Shown here in pieces: positions 1 through 7,635 of a stretch of DNA of 64,000 nucleotides. The notes beneath the pieces are model-generated. The model had not been told where the DNA came from, searched no databases, and saw nothing but the letters and a program-made list of their open reading frames with translations. The translations under genes and the position numbers were made by a program. Every line of letters starts with the position of its first letter. The first letter of the stretch is position 1. The stretch comes from Tepidimonas sediminis (lineage in GTDB: Bacteria > Pseudomonadota > Gammaproteobacteria > Burkholderiales > Burkholderiaceae_C): positions 108,461 to 172,460 of the forward strand of contig NZ_VJND01000004.1 in assembly GCF_007556605.1 (NCBI RefSeq), written 5' to 3'.

Positions 1-2
1 AG

Positions 3-266
3 CGCTGCGTCAACGACATCATGCAGGTCACCGGGCTGGCGCAGGCCAACGTCTCGCGTCACCTGGGGCGGCTGTACCAGGCCGGCCTGCTGGTGCGACG
101 GCGCGAAGGCACGCAGGTGTTCTACCGGGTGGCGGACTCCGCGCCGCTGGATCTGTGCCGCGTCATCGCCGCGCAGGTGATGGCGCGCCAGGGCCGGGGG
201 CAGCGTGACGGCGATCGGTTTTCCTCGGTCTTTCCTCTCGATACAAAGGAACAAGCCAGTGTCTGA
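3..266 (+). CDS. ArsR-family transcriptional regulator, 5'-truncated by the window edge
   Basis: Only the C-terminal part is present; the frame is open to the left edge. The visible protein has a winged helix-turn-helix: a recognition-helix segment QVTGLAQANVSRHLGRLYQA, then a wing LVRRREGTQVFYRVAD, as in ArsR/SmtB repressors. Regulators of this family (SoxR) commonly control sox genes, and this one overlaps the soxC start by 8 bases, so the two are probably co-transcribed and translationally coupled. Two cysteines are visible, about 50 residues apart (codons at 6 and 156), but whether they sense sulfur species cannot be told from this fragment. Family assignment is good; the sulfur-sensing role is inferred from position. 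Confidence 0.75.
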   Translation, partial: RCVNDIMQVTGLAQANVSRHLGRLYQAGLLVRRREGTQVFYRVADSAPLDLCRVIAAQVMARQGRGQRDGDRFSSVFPLDTKEQASV

Positions 267-1611
267 CAATCTCCGCGACGTGATCGGCCGGGTGTTGCCT
301 GCCCCGGAGAACCACCTCAGCTCCGAGCTGATGGAAAAGGCGCGCAAGGCGCGGCGCAGCTTCATGGCCAAGGCCCTGGCCATGGGTGCGGGCGCGGCCT
401 CCACGGTGGCCGCCGGCAAGGCCATGGCGGCGCCGGAGGGCGAGGATGCGATCCTCAAGCTGCCCGAGCACACCACGGGCCTGGGCCAGCCGGTGGCCGC
501 GCGCGGCTACGGCATGCCCAGCCAGTGGGAGAAGAACCTGCAGCGCCGCGAAAGCCCGGGCCTGACGCGCGTGTCGCAGGCCTCGGTCAGCTTCACGCCG
601 CTGCAGGGCCTGTTCGGCATCATCACCCCCAGCGGCCTGCACTTCGAGCGCCATCACCAGGGCTGGTGGGACATCGACCCGTCCAAGCACCGGCTGATGG
701 TGCACGGCGACGACGGTCTGATCAAGCGTCCGCGCGTCTTCACGATGGACGAGCTGATGCGCCTGCCCAGCGTCTCGCGCATCCACTTCCTCGAGTGCGG
801 CGCCAACACCGCGATGGAGTGGGCCAACGTGGCGGTGCCCACCGTGCAGTACACGCACGGCATGCTGAGCTGCTCGGAGTTCACCGGCGTGCTGCTGTCC
901 ACGCTGCTGGAGATGTGCGGCATCGACCTGAAGCGGGCCAAATACGTGCTGGCCGAAGGTGCCGACGGCTCGTCGATGACGCGCACCATCCCGATCGAGC
1001 TGGCGATGGACGACGTCATCGTCGCCTGGGGTCAGAACGGCGAGATGCTGCGCCCCGAGAACGGCTACCCGCTGCGCCTGGTGGTGCCGGGCGTGCAGGC
1101 GGTCAGCTCGGTCAAGTACCTGCGTCGCATCGAGGTCGGTGACATGCCTTGGGGCACCAAGGACGAGTCGATCCACTACATCGACCTGCTGCCCAACGGC
1201 CTGCATCGCCAATACAGCGGCATTCAAGAGTGCAAGAGCGTCATCACCACGCCATCGGGCGGCCAGATGTTGCTGGACAAGGGTTACTACAACATCTCCG
1301 GCTTGGCGTGGTCGGGCCGCGGCACGATCAAGGCGGTGGACGTTTCGGTCGATGGCGGCCGCACGTGGCGCCCGGCGCGGCTGGAAAAGCCGATCCTGCC
1401 CAAGGCGCTGACGCGCTTCAACTTCGACTGGGTGTGGGACGGCAAGCCCGCCATCCTGCAGAGCCGCGCGATCGACTCCACCGGCTACGTGCAGCCCAAG
1501 ATCAACCAACTGCGCGCGGTGCGCGGCACGCGCTCGATCTACCACAACAACGCCATCCAGAGCTGGCTGGTGTCGGAAAACGGCGAAGTCTCCAACGTGC
1601 AGGTGTACTGA
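259..1611 (+). CDS. soxC: Sulfite dehydrogenase / sulfane dehydrogenase molybdenum subunit SoxC
   Basis: SoxC is the molybdopterin subunit of SoxCD, which oxidises the sulfane sulfur bound to SoxY in the periplasm. The GTG start at 259 is chosen because AAAGGA lies about 8 bases upstream and the protein then begins MSDNLRDVIGR; an open reading frame upstream to 205 has no such support. A twin-arginine signal (ARRSFMAKALAMG, about residues 29-41) fits export of a folded cofactor protein. The molybdenum-ligating cysteine is in HFLECGANTAMEW, and the C-terminal half is the dimerisation domain typical of sulfite oxidases (VDVSVDGGRTWRPARL). The 450-residue length is normal for the family. soxD starts two bases after the stop. 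Confidence 0.95.
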   Translation: MSDNLRDVIGRVLPAPENHLSSELMEKARKARRSFMAKALAMGAGAASTVAAGKAMAAPEGEDAILKLPEHTTGLGQPVAARGYGMPSQWEKNLQRRESPGLTRVSQASVSFTPLQGLFGIITPSGLHFERHHQGWWDIDPSKHRLMVHGDDGLIKRPRVFTMDELMRLPSVSRIHFLECGANTAMEWANVAVPTVQYTHGMLSCSEFTGVLLSTLLEMCGIDLKRAKYVLAEGADGSSMTRTIPIELAMDDVIVAWGQNGEMLRPENGYPLRLVVPGVQAVSSVKYLRRIEVGDMPWGTKDESIHYIDLLPNGLHRQYSGIQECKSVITTPSGGQMLLDKGYYNISGLAWSGRGTIKAVDVSVDGGRTWRPARLEKPILPKALTRFNFDWVWDGKPAILQSRAIDSTGYVQPKINQLRAVRGTRSIYHNNAIQSWLVSENGEVSNVQVY

Positions 1612-1613
1612 AC

Positions 1614-2429
1614 ATGAAGCGCTTCCAACAAACCGTTCGCGCGGCCGCGGTGGCCGCCGTCCTTGCCGCGGGCTTCGCCGGGGCCGCGCACGCCAACAAG
1701 CCGCAGGCCGCCAAGCCCTGGGCCGACCTGGGTCGTCCGCCGACGCCGGCCGAGATCAAGGCCTGGGACATCGACGTGCGCCCGGACTTCAAGGGCCTGC
1801 CGAAGGGTTCCGGCTCGGTGGCGCACGGCCAGAAGGTCTGGGACGAGAAGTGCGCGATGTGCCACGGCGAATTCGGCGAGTCCAACGAGGTGTTCACGCC
1901 GATCGTCGGCGGCACCACCAAGAAGGACATCGAGACCGGCCGCGTGGCCAACCTGCACGTCGACAAGGCGTTTCCCCAGCGCACCACGCTGATGAAGGTG
2001 CCCACCGTCTCGACGCTGTGGGACTACATCAACCGCGCGATGCCGTGGAACGCGCCGAAGTCGCTGTCGGTGGAGGACGTCTACGGCGTGGTGGCCTACA
2101 TCCTGCACCTGGGCGATATCCTGCCCGAGAACTTCGTGCTGAGCGACCAGAACATCGCCGAGGTGCAGAAGCGCATGCCGAATCGCAACGGCATGACGCT
2201 GGATCACGGGCTTTGGCTGCCGAACTACAAGTTCAGCGGCAAGCCCGACGTCAAGAACACGCGCTGCATGAACAACTGCCCGATCGAGGGCGACATCAAG
2301 TCGATGCTGCCCGAGAACATGCGCGATGCGCACGGCAACCTGTTCGAGCAGCAGCGCATCATCGGTCCGACCCGCGGCTGGGACACCACCAAGCCGCCGC
2401 GCAAGGAGCCGCTGGCGCCCAAGAGCTGA
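1614..2429 (+). CDS. soxD: SoxD, cytochrome c subunit of sulfane dehydrogenase (single-heme form)
   Basis: The protein has 271 residues, with a Sec signal peptide (MKRFQQTVRAAAVAAVLAAG, cleavage after AHA). One covalent heme motif, CAMCH, is near residue 80. The C-terminal part has CMNNC without a following histidine, so it is not a second heme site. SoxD accepts electrons from SoxC in the periplasm. The Paracoccus protein is longer and carries two hemes; this one matches the short one-heme type. It starts two bases after soxC, and a separate small cytochrome gene follows. An imperfect hairpin (2438-2475) separates it from that gene. Confidence 0.9.
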   Translation: MKRFQQTVRAAAVAAVLAAGFAGAAHANKPQAAKPWADLGRPPTPAEIKAWDIDVRPDFKGLPKGSGSVAHGQKVWDEKCAMCHGEFGESNEVFTPIVGGTTKKDIETGRVANLHVDKAFPQRTTLMKVPTVSTLWDYINRAMPWNAPKSLSVEDVYGVVAYILHLGDILPENFVLSDQNIAEVQKRMPNRNGMTLDHGLWLPNYKFSGKPDVKNTRCMNNCPIEGDIKSMLPENMRDAHGNLFEQQRIIGPTRGWDTTKPPRKEPLAPKS

Positions 2430-2538
2430 ACGGCACGGCCGGCAGGTTCGTCGTCCTTGCGGCGAACCAACCGGCGCCGTCCGTGATCCAACCGACGCCC
2501 GTCCCGCGGGCTCTTTTCCCTAGCGACAGGAGATGACG

Positions 2539-2871
2539 ATGAAGCGACTGATGACGACGTTGGCCGCGGTGGCGGGTCTGGCCGCCCTGACGGCGCCCGC
2601 CCACGCGATGGACGCCGCCGCCGCCAAGGCGCTGGCGCAGAAGAGCGCCTGCATGAGCTGCCACGCCGTGGACAAGAAGATGGTGGGCCCCGCGTACAAG
2701 GCGGTGGCCGAGAAGTACAAGGGCATGAAGCCCGAGGAGCTGGCCGCCTCGATCAAGAAAGGCGGCGCCGGCAAGTGGGGCCCGGTGCCGATGCCGGCCC
2801 AGGCCGCGCTGAGCGACGCCGACGCCAAGACCCTGGCCGAGTGGATCCTGGCCGGCGCGCCGGACAAGTAA
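2539..2871 (+). CDS. Small periplasmic monoheme cytochrome c (c551/c552 type) in the sox operon
   Basis: This is a 110-residue class I cytochrome c. It has a signal peptide (MKRLMTTLAAVAGLAALTAP, cleavage near AHA), heme motif CMSCH and a probable axial methionine in GPVPMPAQ. ATG 2539 is preferred over ATG 2533 because the AGGAG at 2528-2532 abuts 2533 but lies 6 bases from 2539. Its place between soxD and soxY suggests that it carries electrons from SoxCD (or SoxXA) to the terminal oxidase. It could also supply the second heme domain that longer SoxD proteins contain. It lacks the features of SoxX, so it does not replace soxX. Confidence 0.85.
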   Translation: MKRLMTTLAAVAGLAALTAPAHAMDAAAAKALAQKSACMSCHAVDKKMVGPAYKAVAEKYKGMKPEELAASIKKGGAGKWGPVPMPAQAALSDADAKTLAEWILAGAPDK

Positions 2872-2922
2872 GATACCGGTTACGGTACCTTGGCAACCGT
2901 TTTTGCAAGGAGTGAAGACGTC

Positions 2923-3375
2923 ATGAAACAGAATCGACGCGCCGTGCTGAAGGCCGGCGGAGCCGTGGCGACGCTGGTGTCGCTGGGGCTGATCACGGCC
3001 GAGCAGGCGCTGGCGCTGCCGCGCGAGGCGTTTGCGAGCAAGAGTCTGGCCGAGGCGCTCAAGGCCATTGGCGGCGAGCCGGCCACGAACGACCAGGTGC
3101 AGATCATCTCGCCCGACATTGCGGAAAACGGCGCGGTGGTGCCGGTGGGGGCGGCCAGCAAGCTGCCCAACACGACGGAGATCTACCTGCTGGTGGAGAA
3201 GAACCCGACGCCGCTGGCGGCGGTGTTCATGATTCCGGCGGGCACGGAGCCTGAGGTGCAGACGCGGCTGAAGATGGGGCAGAGCACCAACGTGCTGGCG
3301 GTGGTCAAGGCCGACGGCAAGCTGTACTCGGCGGTGAAGGAAACGAAGGTGACGCTGGGCGGCTGCGGCGGCTGA
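2923..3375 (+). CDS. soxY: Thiosulfate-oxidation carrier protein SoxY
   Basis: SoxY carries the sulfur intermediate on a cysteine in its C-terminal GGCGG swinging arm, and this protein ends in exactly LGGCGG. ATG 2923 is chosen because AAGGAG lies about 10 bases upstream and it puts a twin-arginine signal at the N-terminus (NRRAVLKAGGAV), as expected for SoxYZ export. A longer TTG-initiated reading frame from 2890 would bury that signal. The mature protein is about 120 residues, normal for the family. It is followed by its partner soxZ, which has no signal and is co-exported. Confidence 0.95.
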   Translation: MKQNRRAVLKAGGAVATLVSLGLITAEQALALPREAFASKSLAEALKAIGGEPATNDQVQIISPDIAENGAVVPVGAASKLPNTTEIYLLVEKNPTPLAAVFMIPAGTEPEVQTRLKMGQSTNVLAVVKADGKLYSAVKETKVTLGGCGG

Positions 3376-3420
3376 CGGCGACGACCTGCCCAGAAGTCAC
3401 AGAGACGAAGGAGAGCGAAG

Positions 3421-3732
3421 ATGGCAGATCCGATGCGCATCCGTGCCAACGAGGCCGGTGGCGTGACGACGGTGCGGGTGCTGATGAGCCACCCGATGGA
3501 GCCTGGGACGCGGCGCGATGCGTCGGGCAACCTGGTGCCGGCGCACTACATCACGGACGTGGTGGCCACGCACAATGGGCGCGAGGTGCTCAAGGCGCAG
3601 TGGAGCGGGGCGGTGTCGCAGAACCCGTTCCTGAGCTTCAAGTTCAAGGGTGCGGCCAAGGGCGACAAGGTGGTGGTCAAGTGGACCGACAACAAGGGCG
3701 AGTCGCGCACCGACGAGGCCACCATCGCCTGA
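3421..3732 (+). CDS. soxZ: Thiosulfate-oxidation protein SoxZ
   Basis: This 103-residue protein has no signal peptide and a single immunoglobulin-like fold (MADPMRIRANEAGGVTTVRV at the N-terminus, VVVKWTDNKGESRTDE near the C-terminus), matching SoxZ. SoxZ forms the heterodimer with SoxY that shuttles bound sulfur between SoxXA, SoxB and SoxCD in the periplasm. A strong ribosome site (GAAGGAGAG) precedes the ATG. It is the last gene before an intrinsic terminator at 3800-3841, so the soxCDYZ transcript may partly end here. Confidence 0.95.
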   Translation: MADPMRIRANEAGGVTTVRVLMSHPMEPGTRRDASGNLVPAHYITDVVATHNGREVLKAQWSGAVSQNPFLSFKFKGAAKGDKVVVKWTDNKGESRTDEATIA

Positions 3733-3799
3733 CGGCGCGGTGACCGCGGCGCACCATGCCGGCCTGCGGCGCCCGTCGTGGCGCAGCAGCTGGTCACAG

Positions 3800-3841
3800 G
3801 GGCCAGTCGGCGCCACGCGGGTGGCGCGCTGGCCCTTTTTT
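3800..3841 (+). terminator. Rho-independent terminator between soxZ and soxB
   Basis: GGGCCAG (3800-3806) pairs with CTGGCCC (3829-3835). An inner stem GCGCCAC/GTGGCGC (3810-3816 with 3821-3827) closes on loop GCGG. Six T residues follow at 3836-3841. This is a textbook terminator on the plus strand. It would separate soxB from soxCDYZ, or reduce read-through into it. Confidence 0.85.
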
Positions 3842-3878
3842 CGCGCCTCATCCCCCCACATTCCAGGAGTCCCGTACC

Positions 3879-5609
3879 ATGAGTTTCAGCCGTCGTGAAT
3901 TCCTGCAGGTGCTGGCCGTGGCCAGCGCCTCCGGCATGGCCATCGCGTCGGAGGATGCGCTGGCGGCCAAGCCCGGTGCCGGCGAGCGCCTCTACCACGT
4001 GCCCAAGTATGGCAACGTCAGCTTCCTGCACTTCACCGACTGCCACGCGCAGCTGCTGCCGATCTACTTCCGCGAGCCCAACGTCAACATCGGCCTGGGC
4101 GACGCGTTCGGCCGCGCCCCGCACATCGTCGGCGAGCACCTGCTGAAGTACTTCGGCATCCGGCCCGGCACCGCCGCCGCGCACGCCTTCACCTACCTCG
4201 ACTTCGAGCGCGCCGCCAAGACCTACGGCAAGGTCGGTGGCTTTGCGCACCTGCGCACGCTGGTCAAGATGCTCAAGGCCGACCGCCCGCACGCGCTGCT
4301 TTGCGACGGTGGCGACACCTGGCAGGGTTCGGCCACCTCGCTGTGGACCAACGCCCAGGACATGGTGGATGCCTGCAAGCTGCTGGGCGTCAACATCATG
4401 ACCCCGCACTGGGAGTTCACCTTCGGCGCCCAGCGCGTCAAGGAGGTGGTCGAGAAGGACTTCAAGGGTCACATCGACTTCATCGCCCACAACGTCAAGA
4501 CGGCCGACTTCGAGGAGCTGGTCTTCGAGCCGTACGTCATCAAGGAGCAGAACGGCATCCCGGTGGCGGTGATCGGCCAGGCCTTCCCGTACACCCCCAT
4601 CGCCAACCCCCGCTACATGGTGCCGGACTGGACCTTCGGCATCCGCGACGACCACATGCAGAAGATGGTCGACGAGGTGCGCGCCAAGGGGGCCCAGGTC
4701 GTGGTGGTGCTGTCGCACAACGGCATGGACGTCGACATCAAGATGGCCTCGCGCGTGCGCGGCATCGACGCGATCCTGGGCGGCCACACGCACGACGGCA
4801 TGCCCGCGCCGGTCATCGTCAAGAACGCCGGCGGCCAGACGCTGGTGACCAACGCCGGCTCCAATGGCAAGTTCCTCGGCGTGCTGGACTTCGACGTGCG
4901 CGGCGGCAAGGTGCAGGGCTATCAGTACCGCCTGCTGCCGGTGTTCGCCAACCTGCTGCCGGCCGACAAGGAGATGGCGGCCTACATCGAGAAGGTGCGC
5001 GCGCCGTTCAAGGCCAAGCTGGAGGAGAAGCTCGCCGTCACCGAGGGGCTTCTGTACCGTCGCGGCAACTTCAACGGCACCTGGGACCAGCTGATCTGCG
5101 AGGCGCTGATGGAGGTCAAGGGCGCGGATGCGGCGTTCTCGCCAGGCGTGCGCTGGGGCACCAGCCTGCTGCCCGGCGAAGTGATCACGTTCGAGCGCAT
5201 GATGGACCAGATGGCCATCACCTACCCGACGACCACGCTCAACGAGTTCACCGGCGCCCAGATCAAGGAGATCATGGAGGACGTCGCCGACAACCTGTTC
5301 AACCCCGACCCGTACTACCAGCAGGGGGGCGACATGGTGCGCGTCGGCGGCATCGAGTACACGATCGATCCGGCCGCGCCGATGGGCCAGCGCATCCAGA
5401 ACCTGATGATCCGCGGCAAGCCGATGGAGGCCGACAAGAAGTACAAGGTGGCCGGCTGGGCGTCGGTGCAGGAGGGGGTGCAGGGCACCGCCGAGCCGAT
5501 CTGGGACGTGGTCGGCAAGTACCTGCGCGACAAGAAGGTGATCGGCAAGCTGAAGCTGAACCAGCCCAAGCTGATCGGCATGGAGAAGAACCCCGGCGTC
5601 GTGCTGTGA
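3879..5609 (+). CDS. soxB: SoxB, thiosulfohydrolase (manganese-dependent)
   Basis: SoxB hydrolytically releases sulfate from SoxY-bound S-sulfonate in the periplasm. The 576-residue protein starts with a twin-arginine signal (MSFSRREFLQVLAVASASG). It then shows the 5'-nucleotidase-type metallophosphoesterase motifs: HFTDCHAQLLP (about residue 50), DGGDTWQGSATS (about 145), LSHNGMDVDIK (about 280) and LGGHTHDGMP (about 300). The 5'-nucleotidase C-terminal domain follows. An AGGAG lies 9 bases before the ATG. It is separated from soxZ by a terminator rather than by soxA/soxX as in many sox clusters, so it may have its own promoter in the short region 3842-3878. Confidence 0.95.
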   Translation: MSFSRREFLQVLAVASASGMAIASEDALAAKPGAGERLYHVPKYGNVSFLHFTDCHAQLLPIYFREPNVNIGLGDAFGRAPHIVGEHLLKYFGIRPGTAAAHAFTYLDFERAAKTYGKVGGFAHLRTLVKMLKADRPHALLCDGGDTWQGSATSLWTNAQDMVDACKLLGVNIMTPHWEFTFGAQRVKEVVEKDFKGHIDFIAHNVKTADFEELVFEPYVIKEQNGIPVAVIGQAFPYTPIANPRYMVPDWTFGIRDDHMQKMVDEVRAKGAQVVVVLSHNGMDVDIKMASRVRGIDAILGGHTHDGMPAPVIVKNAGGQTLVTNAGSNGKFLGVLDFDVRGGKVQGYQYRLLPVFANLLPADKEMAAYIEKVRAPFKAKLEEKLAVTEGLLYRRGNFNGTWDQLICEALMEVKGADAAFSPGVRWGTSLLPGEVITFERMMDQMAITYPTTTLNEFTGAQIKEIMEDVADNLFNPDPYYQQGGDMVRVGGIEYTIDPAAPMGQRIQNLMIRGKPMEADKKYKVAGWASVQEGVQGTAEPIWDVVGKYLRDKKVIGKLKLNQPKLIGMEKNPGVVL

Positions 5610-5617
5610 CGGTGCCG

Positions 5618-5650
5618 CGCCACCGGCCTGGGCAGCCCGGGCCGGTGGCG
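5618..5650 (+). terminator. Strong hairpin after soxB, possible terminator without a T-tract
   Basis: CGCCACCGGCC (5618-5628) pairs perfectly with GGCCGGTGGCG (5640-5650). The loop itself can form GGG/CCC. No T-run follows, so termination would have to be factor-dependent, or the hairpin protects the 3' end. A second TTCG-capped hairpin (AGACG..CCCC/GGGG..CGTCT, 5717-5740) lies between soxB and the convergent dehydrogenase gene. The rest of 5651-5790 shows nothing recognisable. Confidence 0.5.
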
Positions 5651-5790
5651 GGTTCGGTTCGCCCGGCTGGTCCGCGGCCGCGCCACGGGCGGCGGGGTGC
5701 GGCGCGGGCAGATGGCAGACGGCCCCTTCGGGGGGCGTCTCGCTTGGCGGGCGCCGACGCTTGCCGCCGTCGCGGGCCGGTGCGCGCCGT

Positions 5791-6945
5791 CTACGCGGTC
5801 GGGAAGGTGCCCGGGATCAGGATCGAGCGGTCGACCTTCTCGATGTCGGTGTGGCCGGTGAAGGCCATCGTCAGCTCCAGTTCCTTGTGAATGATCTCCA
5901 GCGCCTTGGTCACGCCGGCCTCGCCCATCGCGCCCAGTCCCCACAGGAAGGCGCGCCCGATGTAGGTGCCGCGTGCCCCGAGCGCCCAGGCCTTGAGCAC
6001 GTCCTGTCCGCTGCGGATGCCGCTGTCCATGTGCACCTCGATGCGGTCACCGACCGCCTCGACGATGCGCGGCAGCGCGCGGATCGCCGACTCGGCGCCA
6101 TCGAGCTGACGCCCGCCGTGGTTGCTGACGACCAGCGCGTCGGCGCCGCTTTCCACCGCCAGGCGCGCGTCCTCGGGATCCATGATGCCCTTGAGGATCA
6201 GCTTGCCGCCCCAGCGGTTCTTGATCCACTCGACGTCGCGCCAGTTCAGCGTCGGGTCGAACTGCTGCTGCGTCCACGCCGACAGGCTGCTCATGTCGTC
6301 GACCCCCTTGACGTGGCCGACGATGTTGCCGAACTGGCGCCGAGGCGTGCGCAGCATGCCCCAGCACCAGCGCGGCTTGGTGGCGAGGTTGAGCAGGTTG
6401 GCCAGCGTCGGCTTGGGCGGCGCCGACAGACCGTTCTTCAGATCCTTGTGCCGCTGGCCCAGGATCTGCAGGTCCAGCGTCAGCACCAGCGCGCCGCAGC
6501 CGGCGGCCTTGGCGCGGTCGATCAGGCGGCCGACGAAGTCACGGTCGCGCATCACGTAGAGCTGGAACCAGAAGCCCGGCCCGGCGTGCTCGGCCACGTC
6601 CTCGATCGAGCAGATGCTCATCGTCGACAGCGTGAACGGCACGCCGAAGCGCCTGGCCGCGCGCGCGGCCAGGATCTCGCCGTCGGCGTGCTGCATGCCG
6701 GTCAAGCCGGTGGGCGCCAGCGCCACCGGCATCGTCACCGGCTGGCCCACCATCGTGGTGCGCGTGCTGCGCGGCTCCATCGGCACGGCCACGCGCTGCC
6801 GCAGCCGGATCGGCTGGAAGTCCTCCTGGTTGGCGCGATAGGTGCTCTCGGTCCAGGCGCCGCTGTCGGCGTAGTCGTAGAACATGCGCGGCACGCGCCG
6901 GCGCGCCAGCTGGCGCAGATCCTCGATGCAGGTGATGACGGTCAT
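5791..6945 (-). CDS. lldD: FMN-dependent alpha-hydroxy-acid dehydrogenase, L-lactate dehydrogenase-like
   Basis: This 384-residue protein has the FMN-dependent 2-hydroxyacid oxidase fold. It oxidises L-lactate or a related 2-hydroxyacid to the keto acid and passes electrons to the respiratory chain. Key features are the FMN-binding LAPTGLTGMQHADGE near the N-terminus, TLDLQILGQRHKDL, and the catalytic SNHGGRQLDG with His276. DSGIRSGQDVLKA and YIGRAF bind the FMN phosphate. ATG at 6945 is chosen because GAGGAG lies 9 bases upstream; the longer frame to 7011 has no ribosome site. Substrate cannot be fixed from sequence: glycolate and mandelate enzymes share these motifs. Confidence 0.85.
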   Translation of the reverse strand: MTVITCIEDLRQLARRRVPRMFYDYADSGAWTESTYRANQEDFQPIRLRQRVAVPMEPRSTRTTMVGQPVTMPVALAPTGLTGMQHADGEILAARAARRFGVPFTLSTMSICSIEDVAEHAGPGFWFQLYVMRDRDFVGRLIDRAKAAGCGALVLTLDLQILGQRHKDLKNGLSAPPKPTLANLLNLATKPRWCWGMLRTPRRQFGNIVGHVKGVDDMSSLSAWTQQQFDPTLNWRDVEWIKNRWGGKLILKGIMDPEDARLAVESGADALVVSNHGGRQLDGAESAIRALPRIVEAVGDRIEVHMDSGIRSGQDVLKAWALGARGTYIGRAFLWGLGAMGEAGVTKALEIIHKELELTMAFTGHTDIEKVDRSILIPGTFPTA

Positions 6946-7068
6946 CGCGGCGGTCTCCTCACATGGCGTCGTCGATGCGCGCCATGGTAGCGCCGCCGCC
7001 CGACCGCGCACGTGAAATGCCGTGGCCGGGCCGTGAAAGTTCGCCCCGCCTGGTGCCGGGGCCGGCGC

Positions 7069-7566
7069 TCAGCTGCAGTGCACGCTGCCGCAGCCGGTCA
7101 TGGTCGCCGGGCGCACGCGGCTCGGATCCGCCAGCGTCTCGGTGCGCGAGTCGAAGCCGACCGCCCGCATGTGCTGCGCCAGCCCGGCATCCATCGTCTG
7201 CGCATGCATCGGGAACCACTCCGCGAGCGCCGCCGCCATGCGGCCGATGATCCCGGTGTCGCCGTCGAGGTAGTGGCGTTCCACCGCGCGCATCATGTCG
7301 AGGATCTCGCGGTGGTGATGGGCGTGGCAGTTTTCCTCCGCGAAGCCCACCGCCACCATCCAGCGCTCCTCGCGCGCGAAGTGTGCCTCGGTGTGCGCGA
7401 TCAGCGCGCGGTACGGCTCCAGCTGCGCCTCGGCCGGCAGCGCGCGCAGCGCCGCCAGCTGCGTGACGAACTCTTCGTGCGTCTCGTCCATGCGCGCGTC
7501 GCCCGTGGCCAGCTCGGGGCTCCACGTCAGGGGCGGCACGTCGGGGAAGGTCTCGGTTTCAGCCAT
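7069..7566 (-). CDS. Bacteriohemerythrin, oxygen-binding di-iron protein
   Basis: This 165-residue single-domain hemerythrin has its iron ligands in the expected order: DETHEEF, HTEAHFAREER, HAHHHREIL and HAQTMD. Such proteins bind O2 reversibly at a di-iron centre and serve as oxygen carriers or sensors in the cytoplasm. After the four-helix bundle there is a tail of about 30 residues ending GCGSVHCS, with two cysteines, not part of the core fold. It lies alone between the dehydrogenase and rne, all on the minus strand, with a 13-bp hairpin separating it from rne. Confidence 0.85.
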   Translation of the reverse strand: MAETETFPDVPPLTWSPELATGDARMDETHEEFVTQLAALRALPAEAQLEPYRALIAHTEAHFAREERWMVAVGFAEENCHAHHHREILDMMRAVERHYLDGDTGIIGRMAAALAEWFPMHAQTMDAGLAQHMRAVGFDSRTETLADPSRVRPATMTGCGSVHCS

Positions 7567-7596
7567 GGTGATGGCAAGCGTAGGCGCGCGTCAGCC

Positions 7597-7626
7597 GGCG
7601 GGGCTTGACCTGCGTCAAGCCCCGCC
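7597..7626 (-). terminator. 13-bp perfect hairpin downstream of rne
   Basis: GGCGGGGCTTGAC (7597-7609) pairs with GTCAAGCCCCGCC (7614-7626) around a 4-base loop. It lies 9 bases past the rne stop and 30 bases before the hemerythrin start. No U-tract follows on the minus strand, so it may act as a 3'-stabilising hairpin or a weak terminator. Confidence 0.5.
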
Positions 7627-7635
7627 ACGGGGCCG

